This document shows positions 33,900 to 44,314 of a DNA stretch of 64,000 bases, piece after piece. Location: positions 11,036,001 through 11,100,000 of the forward strand of contig JAFFJZ010000003.1 of NCBI GenBank assembly GCA_018340375.1, written 5' to 3'. The position numbers and the translations under genes are program-made. The stretch is from Gonatopus flavifemur. Lineage: Eukaryota > Arthropoda > Insecta > Hymenoptera > Dryinidae. A model generated the notes under the pieces. It was not told the DNA's origin and did not search any database. It saw only the letters and a list, made by a program, of their open reading frames with translations. Position 1 is the first letter of the stretch, and the number at the start of each line of letters is the position of its first letter.

Positions 33900-35560
33900 C
33901 TCTTCTCCTACATCCTAGCTTCTTTATTATGTTTTTCTTTTCCTTCCTCCCTTCCTGCCTCTCAACATCACCACCGTTATTGAACTTCTCTGAACATTGC
34001 AGAAAATCTAGCGAGGCGGCCGTGTTTTACGCCTCGACAGAGACGCGATTCTCGGGATCCGCAATGGGGCGGAACTCTGCTTTGCTTTCACACGTTACCT
34101 TTGGTCGTTACAGAAACGCGTCGAGCCGTACCCCGTTGTATGTATCGTACGCCTCGTCTCTTCTCATCAAAGGGCCGCGTTGTGTCGACATTGCGCGTAA
34201 AAGAACACCCTCCGCAAAGGAGAAGGAGACGCATAAACAAAATTCAACTCAACAACGATCCGACTCACGCATATGCGTCGTTGCCCTCTCGTATTTCGAA
34301 AACTCTTTCATACCGCGCTACGGTAATTTCAGCATGCTAATGATCTTCCTTTTTCTCACAGTACGAGTTGTTCACTTCCGACGGCACCTGTAAAAACTTC
34401 CTCGTTTGTGAAGTTTGTTGTTTCTTCTTGGTACTGAAAATAATGTTCCAGATATCTTTATAGAAATCTTAAAACTGAAAGAGTATTTTTTAATAACTTT
34501 GTTGAATCTCAAGGATTCGATTTATAATTCCTATGAAAAATCAATATACGGATTTACAAAAATGTGAAAATATGTTTCATTCGTTCTTCGGTTCATATTT
34601 GGTTCGACCACGGTTGTCCATGGTTTGCAACGGGGCCGATAGCACCTGTCGCTATCGGTTTTCGTATCAAAATGCTTTTGCTTTAACGTGGAGATGTGAC
34701 ATATCGGACTGAATGAACGAGAGAGAATGTGGGAGAGATGGCGTATCTGTCTGTTCGGATGAGAGACGGGCGTCGTGTTGAAAGCAGACGGCCGAGTGAC
34801 GAGACGTCGTGGTACAGCGATGACTTCTGCCGCGAGCGTCGGTGACGGGACGTCGTCTCCGATTACAAGCAACTTTTGCGAAATCTCGTGCGAAGTTACG
34901 TCGCGTGAGAGATGTAATACCTTGCCTACTCTTGCCCGACGACCTCCACGCTCGATGGTATTAGTTCTTCTCTGACACGACTAAACCATTACAGGGGATG
35001 TCCGTCATACGTTCTTCTTGGTACACTTAATCGTAAATCATAAATGAATTATGAAACAAATTAGTCATTCTCCCTCATGTATGGTTATTGAGTTTTCCTC
35101 TCGGTTATATTGTTTCGTGCAACTCTTAACTCAATAATAACCCTAATAATAATCTTGAGGTTGATCGAATCTCGGGATATTATTTCTCGTTTTTTTCCCT
35201 CCTCTTTCTTCCTTTTCCTCTTAATGTCCGATGTTTTTTCATCCCGCAGGTCCTCACGGCTAACGATTGTAAGCATCTCCGGCCTCGGGTCCCTTAACCA
35301 CATGACTTGTGCGGATCGTTCCTTCCCAACATTGTCATTACCCATCTCTTCGAGGTCATCTCAGACAAAATAATTAACGGTCCCGATAATGGTCACTGGA
35401 CGGAGAAAGAAGTAGGGGGATGTATTGGTAATGATAGGGCAGTCTCTCTTTCTCTCTTTCTCATCATTCCACCGGGGTTGTCTGGTTTGAAATTAGGGAC
35501 AGGACACAGCACAACACGTCCGTTGTCGGTGGGCGATCCGATGCCTTCGACATGATGCGT
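33900..35560. other. CpG-rich block, function unknown
   Basis: This is the longest CpG-rich interval. The peaks are 34010-34230 and 34770-34960, with an AT-rich gap at 34400-34600. Open frames occur on both strands (33929-34393 plus, 34531-34872 minus, 34775-34975 plus, 35110-35373 plus), but none shows a recognisable domain and their codon content is not persuasive. A 5' region of an outlying gene or regulatory DNA is plausible. Confidence 0.35.
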
Positions 35561-36603
35561 TTTTATAACGCGTTAGTAACGATCACGAAGGCGCCGTATA
35601 AGTGGAGAATACCTTTAGCGTCGAGTTTTTGTGCTTTTTTTCTTTTTGTGACATCCAAAATTGATTGGTAGTAGCAGGAGTAACTGCCAAGAGATAATCT
35701 ATTATCTCTACGATCGGACACTCGGACACTATTATTAAAAAAAAGGAAATGCGTACCTGCTACGTGTAGTATACTTTGTATGCATTTTATTTCTTATAGT
35801 ATGTATGATTTACCGTATAACCCGCATGTTCCTCTTTCAGATCAATCATTCTTTTATTAATATCAATTTGTCTGGACATGTAGAGCGATAGCGCTCAACA
35901 CTTTATCGACTAACGTTTAAATTGCAAAATAATTTTCTGAGTGAAAAATTTCTCAGATGATTATATGCAAGGATCATGCGTAATCTGTATACGTAAATAA
36001 AAAGCTTGACATAAATTATACGTCATTTCTCTTCAACTATATGTAGACTGAAAAATTATTGTGTATAAACTATACGTACTATTTTATGTGAGCACAGTTT
36101 TTGATACAGACTTCACACAGTTTTATGAATAGAATATTATTCCGATCATTCAATTCCTGTTGTTATTATTATTTTAATAGTACTGAAATTCTCTTCAGAC
36201 AGAAGAAAAGAGGGACAACAGATTTATAATTCAAAGAGATTTTTCTATCACTCGATCTTAGTGAATCGGATAAGCGGAAATCCCAAAATTATATTCCGTG
36301 AGATGACGACGGTAACCTATTTGTATAGGTGACCTCCGTCCATTAACGAGTTCAAGCTGAGACGGTAATGCTATTACTCGTCCGTAACGAATGCTTGAGT
36401 TCGAGATAAGGCGGGACTCCCTGGTGTAATAAAATGTAGACTTTAATAGGGAAAGAGATTATTCCATAATCGGGCCAACGTTGCTTGATTTATTATGTAG
36501 AGCGAACCATAATTATACCGAATGATCTTTGTTAACTGAACAAACTTGAGATGTGCCTATAATCGTTATGTCATGGTTCTCGAGAGTCGACACGTTTTTC
36601 ATC
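35561..36603. other. AT-rich stretch with a conserved-looking palindromic site
   Basis: No gene was seen. At 36311-36334, GGTAACCTAT and ATAGGTGACC form an inverted repeat with a 4-bp loop and one mismatch, beside a CG-rich segment (36300-36420). Confidence 0.35.
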
Positions 36604-36630
36604 GCTGCTGCTGCTGCTGCTGCTGCTGCT
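36604..36630. repeat. (CTG)n microsatellite, about 9 units
   Basis: An uninterrupted GCTGCTG tract followed by a pyrimidine-rich run. There is no open frame of interest around it. Confidence 0.9.
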
Positions 36631-38283
36631 CCTTCTTTCCCCCTCATTCTTTTTATATTATAATAACAATTCAACAACGAGATATGAAGTCATTTCCTTC
36701 GAATTTCTAAATCATTCTTATTATCTCGCGATCGTAAATATTTCATGGATATGACTTTCTCTTTCTTGATGAAATCATTGGAATGATTCAGAGGAGAAAA
36801 AACGAAGTATTATCATGACGAATTATTATCATTTTAATCGCCAAAGATACGAATATTGTTTCTTAAACCTGTGTGATTTGTGAGCGGCTTTTTTACTGCA
36901 TTCCGTCGAAGAAATCGTTTTAATGAATAAAACAAATGTGAGGACAAATCCAATTAATCTTCATTGCTATAACAGTAAATTTCCACATCATCAGCATACA
37001 ATGCACCACAAATCATACGTATAAATGGAAAATAGTGGTATCATGCGCAGCCTGCTGAGAACGCAGCGAGGTCCAAAAGGATTCGAGGATAGGGAAATAA
37101 TTTATGGACAGCAATAATATATTACAGGTATATACCCGTTATAATTACAATGATTCTATTGTATCGATAGTGTGTGTAATGGTACTTGGGATCTCTCACC
37201 TTTGTGTATTCGTTTCTTAATGTATTCGTTCGATCGATTCTTTGGAAACTTGCTGGATCGATATTGTTAGCATACAGTCAATTAACCCTAGGACACAATA
37301 CTTATTTTATATGCTATTGAACAAAACACTGGGGTATTTTTCTACCCCACGCGTTTGAACGCGATTCACGCAAATATTCATCATGGAAAAAGAATTTTGC
37401 AACACATAATTTTCTTTGTTTTTTGTACATGAAGACAATGGTATGAATATGAATGCAAAAATATTAGTTCAAAATGAAAAGAAATAACTGTAACTTCTCA
37501 AATTTCCATCTGATTTTGAATATCTAAAAACATTTGGAAACTTGAAATTTATTCGAGGACGTGAGAGTTGAAAACTTGATGATCCTCAACAAAGGACGAA
37601 AGTCGATGTAAGTGTTATGAGGACATTTATTAATTTGAAAATATAATTTTTCATGTTTGTCATTGATAGAATAATACTAAGAAATGTGGAGCGAACATTT
37701 TTTTATTTCCTCCAGTTTTTTTGTCCGCATTTGGAGCATAAATAGGAAAAATCAGTTACTTTAGTAACAAAAGTAATTTTTAATTTTTTTTTTAACATGA
37801 AAACACTGCAAATTATGACAGATAACTTGAATTCTACAAAAAACTGCTGCAAAACCCAAGATTTTCCTTCAAATTTCAAAATATGAATTTTCACACAATA
37901 TGGACTCACATGGTTCTCATATATCAGAATGAGTGGTGTATAACTTCGAACAACTCATCTCATATCATTGAATATATGAAAAAACTCGAAAATTGCAAAA
38001 ATGAAGAGGTTTTTATGAATTTTGGCTCCCAGACCCCATTTCGAAGCTCTCGCCATTTTGAATCCAAAAAATGATGGAAATCAAAATTGTCACACCATAT
38101 TCTTCAAGTCAAAGTATTGGGAACACGTTTCTGATACTCTAGAAGACGCCAAAATAATGGCATAATAATGAAAAATTCAATTAGAAAAAAATCACTGTCA
38201 AAATCTCGTGTACTTTTAAAAATATTTCCGAAGAAAAAGGAGTAAGATGTTACTTCTCGGGTATTTGATGTACACCATTTGAA
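36631..38283. other. AT-rich stretch, nothing recognised
   Basis: No gene was recognised. Short frames at 37703-38286 on both strands lie next to the 38284 element and show no domain. Confidence 0.4.
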
Positions 38284-38653
38284 CACGGAGAGAAAAAATT
38301 TGCTGACGCAGCAAATCGAGGTATTATATATAGAATAGCAAAATTTTTTGCTGACCTAGCTAAAAATTTGCTATAACAGCAATCGTGTTAGCTACGACAG
38401 CAATTTTTTAGCTGTGGCAGCAAAAAATGTTTGCTCCGACAGCAAATTTTCAGTATTATATATAGAATAGCAAACAAATTTTGCTGGGATAGCAAACATT
38501 TTTTGCTGCCACAGCTAAAAATTCGCTGTCGCAACTAACAAGATTGCTGGAACAGCAAATAGTTTGCTGTCACAGCAAAAAATTTGCTGCTCTGGCAAAA
38601 GGAACCCAGCAAAAGTAGATTTCGCTGCCACAGCGAATTCCTTTTTCTCCGTG
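38284..38653. mobile_element. Palindrome-array element with CACGGAGA termini and GCTGNNNCAGC cores
   Basis: The ends are inverted: CACGGAGAGAAAAAA at the left and TTTTTCTCCGTG at the right. Inside, about 13 copies of an 11-bp near-palindrome (GCTGNNNCAGC and one-base variants such as GCTANNNCAGC) are scattered, usually flanked by AAATTTT-like sequence. A 21-bp segment beginning GTATTATATATAGAATAGC occurs twice, at about 38321 and 38452. The element is non-coding. A single-core relative with matching termini lies at 44236-44314. It seems to have expanded from a small fold-back unit by internal duplication. Confidence 0.8.
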
Positions 38654-39544
38654 AAAGAGCGACTCCAAAAACAATGGAATATGAACTCTCCGATTATAGC
38701 CCACCATTTTTTTCCGAATACTATGGGATTGAAATCAAGGTGAAGGCGGCCTAGCACATTGGGTTATTGAAAAATTTGTTCAAAAGAACAGATTTCTCCC
38801 CCACGATCCTCCAAGTCAATAAAATATCCTGCGACTCTTGACTTATCTTTCTTGTTCTGTTTATTTCATATATGAGTTGAATAAATATTCCTAACAAATA
38901 GAAGACCTTGGAAAGAGTTTGAAAGATATATTGTGGCGATGAAACGTAACAATCTTATTACAAGTAGGAATCCAAGTAGAAAATTCCGAATCTATACAAG
39001 CGTCACATGGAGTGATGAAGTGAGCATCATAAATGTTACCTCTGAAGTTTTTTCACGTGAAAGTCTCTGTAATACAAACTTCACACGGGGAACATGACAA
39101 TTTGATGCAACGGCACCACCATAAATGAGACACATCGCTTCCGCGTTAAGCTACACGGATTTGAGGTGCATGAATGAAATCGGAAAGTAGAACGTAAAAG
39201 CAGAGTAAGTATGACGCAGAGGCGACATATGTACCGGGTGATTCAAAGTTTGCATACAATATTCTACACACGGATCCTTCATGAAATTTGGAATGTTTTT
39301 GCTCCCGGCAAATTTTGATAAGAGTTCGCAAATACACTTCTCAATGTTGTGAGAACTCCGAATATCTCGAAACCAGGGGAGATGGGAGTACTTCTTTGTG
39401 TAAAATATATCTTAGGAGTGAATTATGAGGTGAAAACATTATTCCCCAAGCACAGTACTTCTGGAGTAAAAGAATACCCTTCCCTCCTCGAAACTTGGAC
39501 ATTTGAGTCCAACACCATACTTTGAGTCACATCACGGGGTTTCG
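38654..39544. other. AT-rich stretch, nothing recognised
   Basis: Short minus-strand frames at 39146-39337 and 39423-39626 have no recognisable domain. Confidence 0.4.
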
Positions 39545-39651
39545 CTGGTGAAAAAAATATATCCCTGGTAAAAATTTGCAGAAGGATACTTTCATTCGTT
39601 TCAATCCTATTTTTGTAAATTTTCATCTGAATCTATCCGCGTTTTCACCAG
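39545..39651. mobile_element. Possible small fold-back element
   Basis: CTGGTGAAAA at the left end and TTTTCACCAG at the right end are exact complements. Inside, CTGGTAAAAATTTGCAGAAGGAT partly pairs with the segment ending at 39640. No target duplication was identified. Confidence 0.45.
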
Positions 39652-40547
39652 GGAAAATGAGTCAAGTTTCAGGCACGACTTGCACCACCATCCTGCTCCC
39701 AATCATTGGGATCAACTAATTGATAACCAAAATCAAATCTCGCGATACTTTCCGTATAATTCTGAATGACCAACCATCATCATTGACTGTCCTTCGTTTC
39801 AAATTGCTTTCCAACGGAAGACCGGTACACCCGAACAAGTCATAATAAATTCGATGCCTACAAGTTACATATACGCTAGCGATATCATAAAACCGCAAGT
39901 TAATAAAATAATCCTTTGTTCAACATCAATGCATATAAACTGGCGGTGTATAATATATGGATCATCGGTCGTAAAGCAGAGCAAGGGAAGAGGGAAAACG
40001 AGAAGCCAAATAAATGTCCGATTCCGATGCAACCTTGAATGCAAATGACAAGACCACTAGATGATTCCGGCAAGATGTGACGGACATAAATAACACCCGC
40101 GCTCAAATAAACATCACGATGGTATTTTGCGAAGGTGAACCGCAATCGTACGTATATATTATATATACATACACATACACGTTGCACATCGATGTTTGTA
40201 GGGAATATGTAGTTTACGAACGTCAATACGTTTCGTAATATCCGACGTCGCGATAATACCTATTTCAATAAGTCTCAAACAAAAAGTAATAGGGTCTCCT
40301 TCTCTGGTTTGCTCCTTTTTCAAAGAGCAAGAGGAGAAGAATCTGCACACGGATCTGGCTGCCGTTGGACATAAAAATGCAGGTCGTGCGCAAACGCGCG
40401 GCCAGGTTGTCCGACATGGGGTGTTTTATGGTCGACAGCTTTGTATATTCCGCGGTAGGCATTTATTTTTCCTTCTAAACTCCGTTATAGCTGGAACAAT
40501 GGAGAGATTAAAACGTAAAATATGATCCCAAGAACATATATTTACAC
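39652..40547. other. Mixed stretch, nothing recognised
   Basis: Overlapping minus-strand frames (39900-40653) have no domain and partly cover TA-rich sequence. Confidence 0.35.
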
Positions 40548-40585
40548 ATATATATATATATATATGTATATATGTGTTTATATGT
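40548..40585. repeat. (TA)n/(TATG)n microsatellite
   Basis: A TA tract followed by TATGTATATATGTG-type sequence, then an AG-rich run (about 40588-40612). Confidence 0.85.
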
Positions 40586-41472
40586 GAAACAAAGAAAGAG
40601 AAAGAGAGAGGGGCCAGGCACTCACAGGGTCTACTGTGATACTGTATATACATAGTGAATTTGGTGTATACTTGATGAGACTTCTTTTCTTCGAATCTTT
40701 TTTATTTCATTTTATTGTTTTTTGTAACGCGATGCGATGGCAGGTAGAACGAATTTATTGATTCTTAAGCCTTGAATGTAAAGTGTCCGTGCTACGATGC
40801 ACGAATGTATACTTGATTCTGCGTTCATCTATATGTATGTATACATTCACGTATATATCTATTGTCTCAATTATGAGTGAATACATGAGACGACGTGTAA
40901 TATATTCTTCGAGTTTTATGTGTATGAATAATTTATTATGTTCATTATAATTGATTTACGAGCATTATACGTCGTATACATTCTACAGAAACGTTTTTGT
41001 TATTCAAATTAGGTATTATTTTGAAAATAAATACACTTGACATTTTTGACGATACCGTTGTTGTTGTCTTCTCTGCAGCACGCGATTATTATTTAATTGC
41101 AACAGAACGCGATAGACGTTTTCAACCACAGGACGGAGACAGAACGAATGCGTATTGGCATGATGAAATAAAAAAAATCCTTGCTCGAAAGAGGCAGGAA
41201 AAACCCTCGATATTTTATAACATCTCAATCGAGCGTGTGTTTTATACATAGTAGAATAACAACGGCTGTGCAATGTTTGAGCGTGCACGTTCATCATCGT
41301 GCACGATTTAATCAATTTGTTTTAATTGAATCGGAAAAAGTCTGAAACAAAGAGAGGAAGAGAAAATTACATTCGACACAAAGACGTCTCAATTTGACGG
41401 ATGTTATTTTTTGTAAACGATGTATAAACAAAAGACTGTCGAATGGAACTTGTTATCGAGTGTTTTTCCTCT
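40586..41472. other. AT-rich stretch, nothing recognised
   Basis: Frames at 40997-41251 plus and 41016-41315 minus overlap and have no recognised domain. Confidence 0.35.
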
Positions 41473-41551
41473 CGACGACTACTACGACGATGACAATGAC
41501 AACGACAACGACGACTACGACGACCACGACGACGACGACGACGACGACGAA
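41473..41551. repeat. (GAC)n imperfect microsatellite
   Basis: GAC/GAT/AAC/TAC triplets end in eight or more pure GAC units. Translations read as Asp or Thr runs inside the frames 41394-41675, which I regard as repeat artefacts. Confidence 0.9.
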
Positions 41552-42268
41552 CCCGTCATTTCATGGTTATGCAAATTTCAAAACGAGTCACTCGATCAAT
41601 AAGCCACCGTTTTTGATTGACATACCGATAAAGCTGCATAGCATACAGGCGTCCATGTTGTGCGAGCACACGTGAGTTTGCAGACGATTGACAAACTGCC
41701 ACCTCATCCATCGTCTCAATTAAGCGGTTACCCCACTAGATTGAACAACCTATTTATCACGGAAAGTGGCTTCGATCCGTTATAATCGCGTATCAATTTC
41801 GAATATCAAGATGTTTTGGCGGATAGCCACCGCCTGAATCATTAATGAAATATCGAAGAGTTTAGACCGTAGGAATATATTAATAATACCTCGACGTTAG
41901 TTTCTTCTTTCGCAACAAAGCTTGTATTATAACCCCGACGTCGCCTTTACGTTTGAGAAATAAGACACCTCAGACTGACAGTGATAAATAGATCGTGTCG
42001 ATAATATTAATAAACTTTCATGCACAGAGATGGTAAGCTTGCGAAGAGATGGAAAAAAGACAGCAGGAATCCGTTAAATTGATCTCTCGTGGTAAGTCGT
42101 CGTCAAATGTACAAAGGAAATTTTTCTATTATCGTTTTGAGCGGAGTTAGGGGCGGCGAAGGGAGAGCAAATGTCATCGCGTACATACGCGAAGTTGCCA
42201 AGATAATTCTCTGTACGTTTCACGTGATCCTTTTGTGATTACGTTTGACGTGGTGGATGATGATCGGT
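41552..42268. other. CpG-rich, gene-free stretch
   Basis: The composition is richer in CG dinucleotides than the window average. No protein or RNA was recognised. Confidence 0.3.
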
Positions 42269-42299
42269 GAGGAGGAGGAGGAGGAGGAGGAAGAGGAGC
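42269..42299. repeat. (GGA)n microsatellite
   Basis: A GGA/GAG triplet tract that ends in GAAGAGGAGC. On the minus strand it gives a proline or leucine run. Confidence 0.9.
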
Positions 42300-42525
42300 A
42301 GGATAAAGGTGGTGGGATCCCATATATGTCGTCTGGCTGCCAACGTTTGAACGGATGACAGCCGATGGATCAGCCAACAACAGTACCGGCAAAGAAGGGA
42401 AAAGCGGAAGAGGGAAAAAGAAAACTGAGAAAAGAACGATACGCGGCAATAATAATAACGCGACAAGGGAAGGAGAAAGAAGCAGAAACGTGGTATAGGC
42501 AGAAAATACGAAGCGAATGCTGATA

Positions 42526-42580
42526 GTGGTCGTGGTGGTGGTGGTGGTGGTGGTGGCGGTACTGGCAGCGGTGGTGGTGC
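42526..42580. repeat. (GGT)n microsatellite
   Basis: A GGT tract with CGG and ACT interruptions. It underlies the His, Thr or Pro runs of three overlapping minus-strand frames (42174-42656), which I do not accept as genes on this evidence. Confidence 0.9.
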
Positions 42581-43393
42581 AGTACGCGCAGACAACTCGG
42601 CAAGGGCCTCGTTGCCTCATGTTTAAATCAGCGATAACGAGAAGCCTCGGTGACATATGTCACTGTCGCTGTCAGCCGGCTACACAATCAATATAGTCAC
42701 CCGCCCGTCCGTTCGTCCGTCCTTTTGCTCGCCTGCTTTTCAGCCTTCACATGCATAGACGGTATTCCGTCCGATAATGTATTCGGTACGTGACTCTCTT
42801 CGTATCCCGACAAATGCACAAGAGCGACCCGCGGCTATGTATGTACATGTATTTGTACAGTCAGACATCTTTTGGTCCGAGATGAGACGTTTCGTTCAAA
42901 TCACGTAACGATTTGTGTTTCCTTCGCGTGTCATTGACCGACGACCACTCATTATTTTGACACCGCTTCATTGTGCTACGACTCTTGGGAATTTTCAATC
43001 TCATTCGTGTGGGAAATTGGAAACGAAGGATCTTATTGGACAGCTCAAGTATGAGATGCTTTGGGTTCAAAAATATTCCCGTGTTATCCTATCGATAGAA
43101 TACGTTTCATCGAGAATGATCCTGTAGAAAAGTGGCCAATTTCAAATTCATCCCTATATCAAATATTTGGCGAAAAGTACCACGTGAATTTGCCTTGGAT
43201 TTGTTCTGATTTTCTTTTTGTTATTCACATTCAATATAATGTTCCAATTCGAACGATTTTGTTTATCTCTAATTCCACTATACTGTATCGATCGTGGGAA
43301 TTCACATGTTTCACTCATTCGAGGGATGCAAAAAGTTTATGTATCTTTTAAACAAAGAATAAATAACCTCCCATGGGAAAATTGTAAAATGGC
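42581..43393. other. Transition from CpG-rich to AT-rich sequence, nothing recognised
   Basis: The segment 42660-42850 is CpG-rich with CCGTCCGTTCGTCC-type low complexity. Short frames beyond it have no domain. Confidence 0.35.
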
Positions 43394-43743
43394 CCGGTAC
43401 TGGTGAAGTATCACTACCACCCTTGTAAAAAAGCCGAATGGAGACCCAGCTCAAATCCGGATGAAATCTCCGGGTGTATCCTAGCGCGTATATACGGTTT
43501 CTTATCCGGATTAGAATACTGAATATTCTTCGGAATTTGGATAGAATTCATTCGACTTCTTGTTTGGGTTTTATTTGGGATTTCAAAAAATATCTTGTCC
43601 CAAAACCCGGATAGGATCCGGATGGAACCGGATGAAGAATCACCGCCAAACTCGTATATGCGCCCGTATACACCCGGGTCTGAGTCGGATTATCATCTAG
43701 GTTTCATCCGGTTTTTTTCCAAGGGCAGTATTGCCAGTACCAG
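43394..43743. mobile_element. Fold-back element with GGTACTGG termini
   Basis: GGTACTGG at 43396-43403 faces CCAGTACC at 43734-43741. Inward, ACCCTTGTAAAAAAGCCG at the left has its counterpart in CGGTTTTTTTCCAAGGG at the right. The interior is rich in ATCCGGAT-type palindromes (near 43458, 43495, 43605 and 43625). The open frame at 43595-43798 lies partly within it and is incidental. Confidence 0.7.
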
Positions 43744-43826
43744 CGATTCGAAAATCGCCAGCTCTCTCGTAGGTACAGAAAGAAAGACAATGGAATGATA
43801 CCGATATTTGCATGAGATCTATAGTT

Positions 43827-44064
43827 CACTGTAAAAAAATTCCTTTTGAAAATTCAGAAAATGTGACTGTGATTTCTTACCATCTTCCTCTTCTGAAAAG
43901 TCAGAAAAATGTTGCTAAATTTTCAAAATCCGTTGCAAAATTTAGGTGAAGTTTCTTAAGATTCAGTCAAATGTAGATATTTTAAAATTCAGAGAGAAGT
44001 GGCTGTGAGAAATTACAGTCACATTTTCTGAGTTTTCAGAGAGAAATTTTGTAGAGTTTAGTGT
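43827..44064. mobile_element. Fold-back element with CAGAAAATGTGACTGT arms
   Basis: The left arm, about 43841-43880, contains CAGAAAATGTGACTGTGATT. The right arm, about 44005-44050, contains its near-complement AATTACAGTCACATTTTCTG. Flanking matches extend outwards to about 43840 and 44050. Other TTTTCAGA or TCTGAAAA stretches fill the interior and continue to about 44210. It is non-coding. Confidence 0.65.
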
Positions 44065-44235
44065 TGGAATTTCGATTTTGCCGTCACTCAAATTTGGAAC
44101 TTGCCCAACATTAAAATCCCAATTTTTCCAGCCTTGAAGAAAGAATCTGAAAATCTCTGAAAAATTTTCAGAAACTCTCGCTTATTGAGCACGTTTTCCC
44201 CCTGAAAATGTTTCTGAATATCAACGAATATCTCA

Positions 44236-44314
44236 CACGGAAAAAATGTATATATATTAAATTATACATAATTTAGAATAAATTAGCTGCTGCAGCTAAA
44301 TTATTTTTTCCGTG
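44236..44314. mobile_element. Minimal 79-bp fold-back element, relative of 38284
   Basis: CACGGAAAAAAT at the left is exactly complemented by ATTTTTTCCGTG at the right. Near the right arm is GCTGCTGCAGC (44286-44296), a GCTGNNNCAGC core inside TTAGCTGCTGCAGCTAA. The wording AGAATAAATTAGC recalls AGAATAGCAAA in the 38284 element. Confidence 0.75.

Noticed and set aside
33929..34393. 154-codon frame as a gene
   Set aside because: It is open mainly by CpG-rich composition, a different frame overlaps it at 34101-34340, and no recognised domain or conserved motif is seen.
41394..41675. Thr- or Asp-rich frames
   Set aside because: They are produced by the imperfect GAC repeat at 41473-41551.
42174..42656. 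Overlapping minus-strand frames of up to 160 codons
   Set aside because: They are kept open by GGT and GGA microsatellites, which read as Thr, His or Pro runs in three frames. No domain was recognised.
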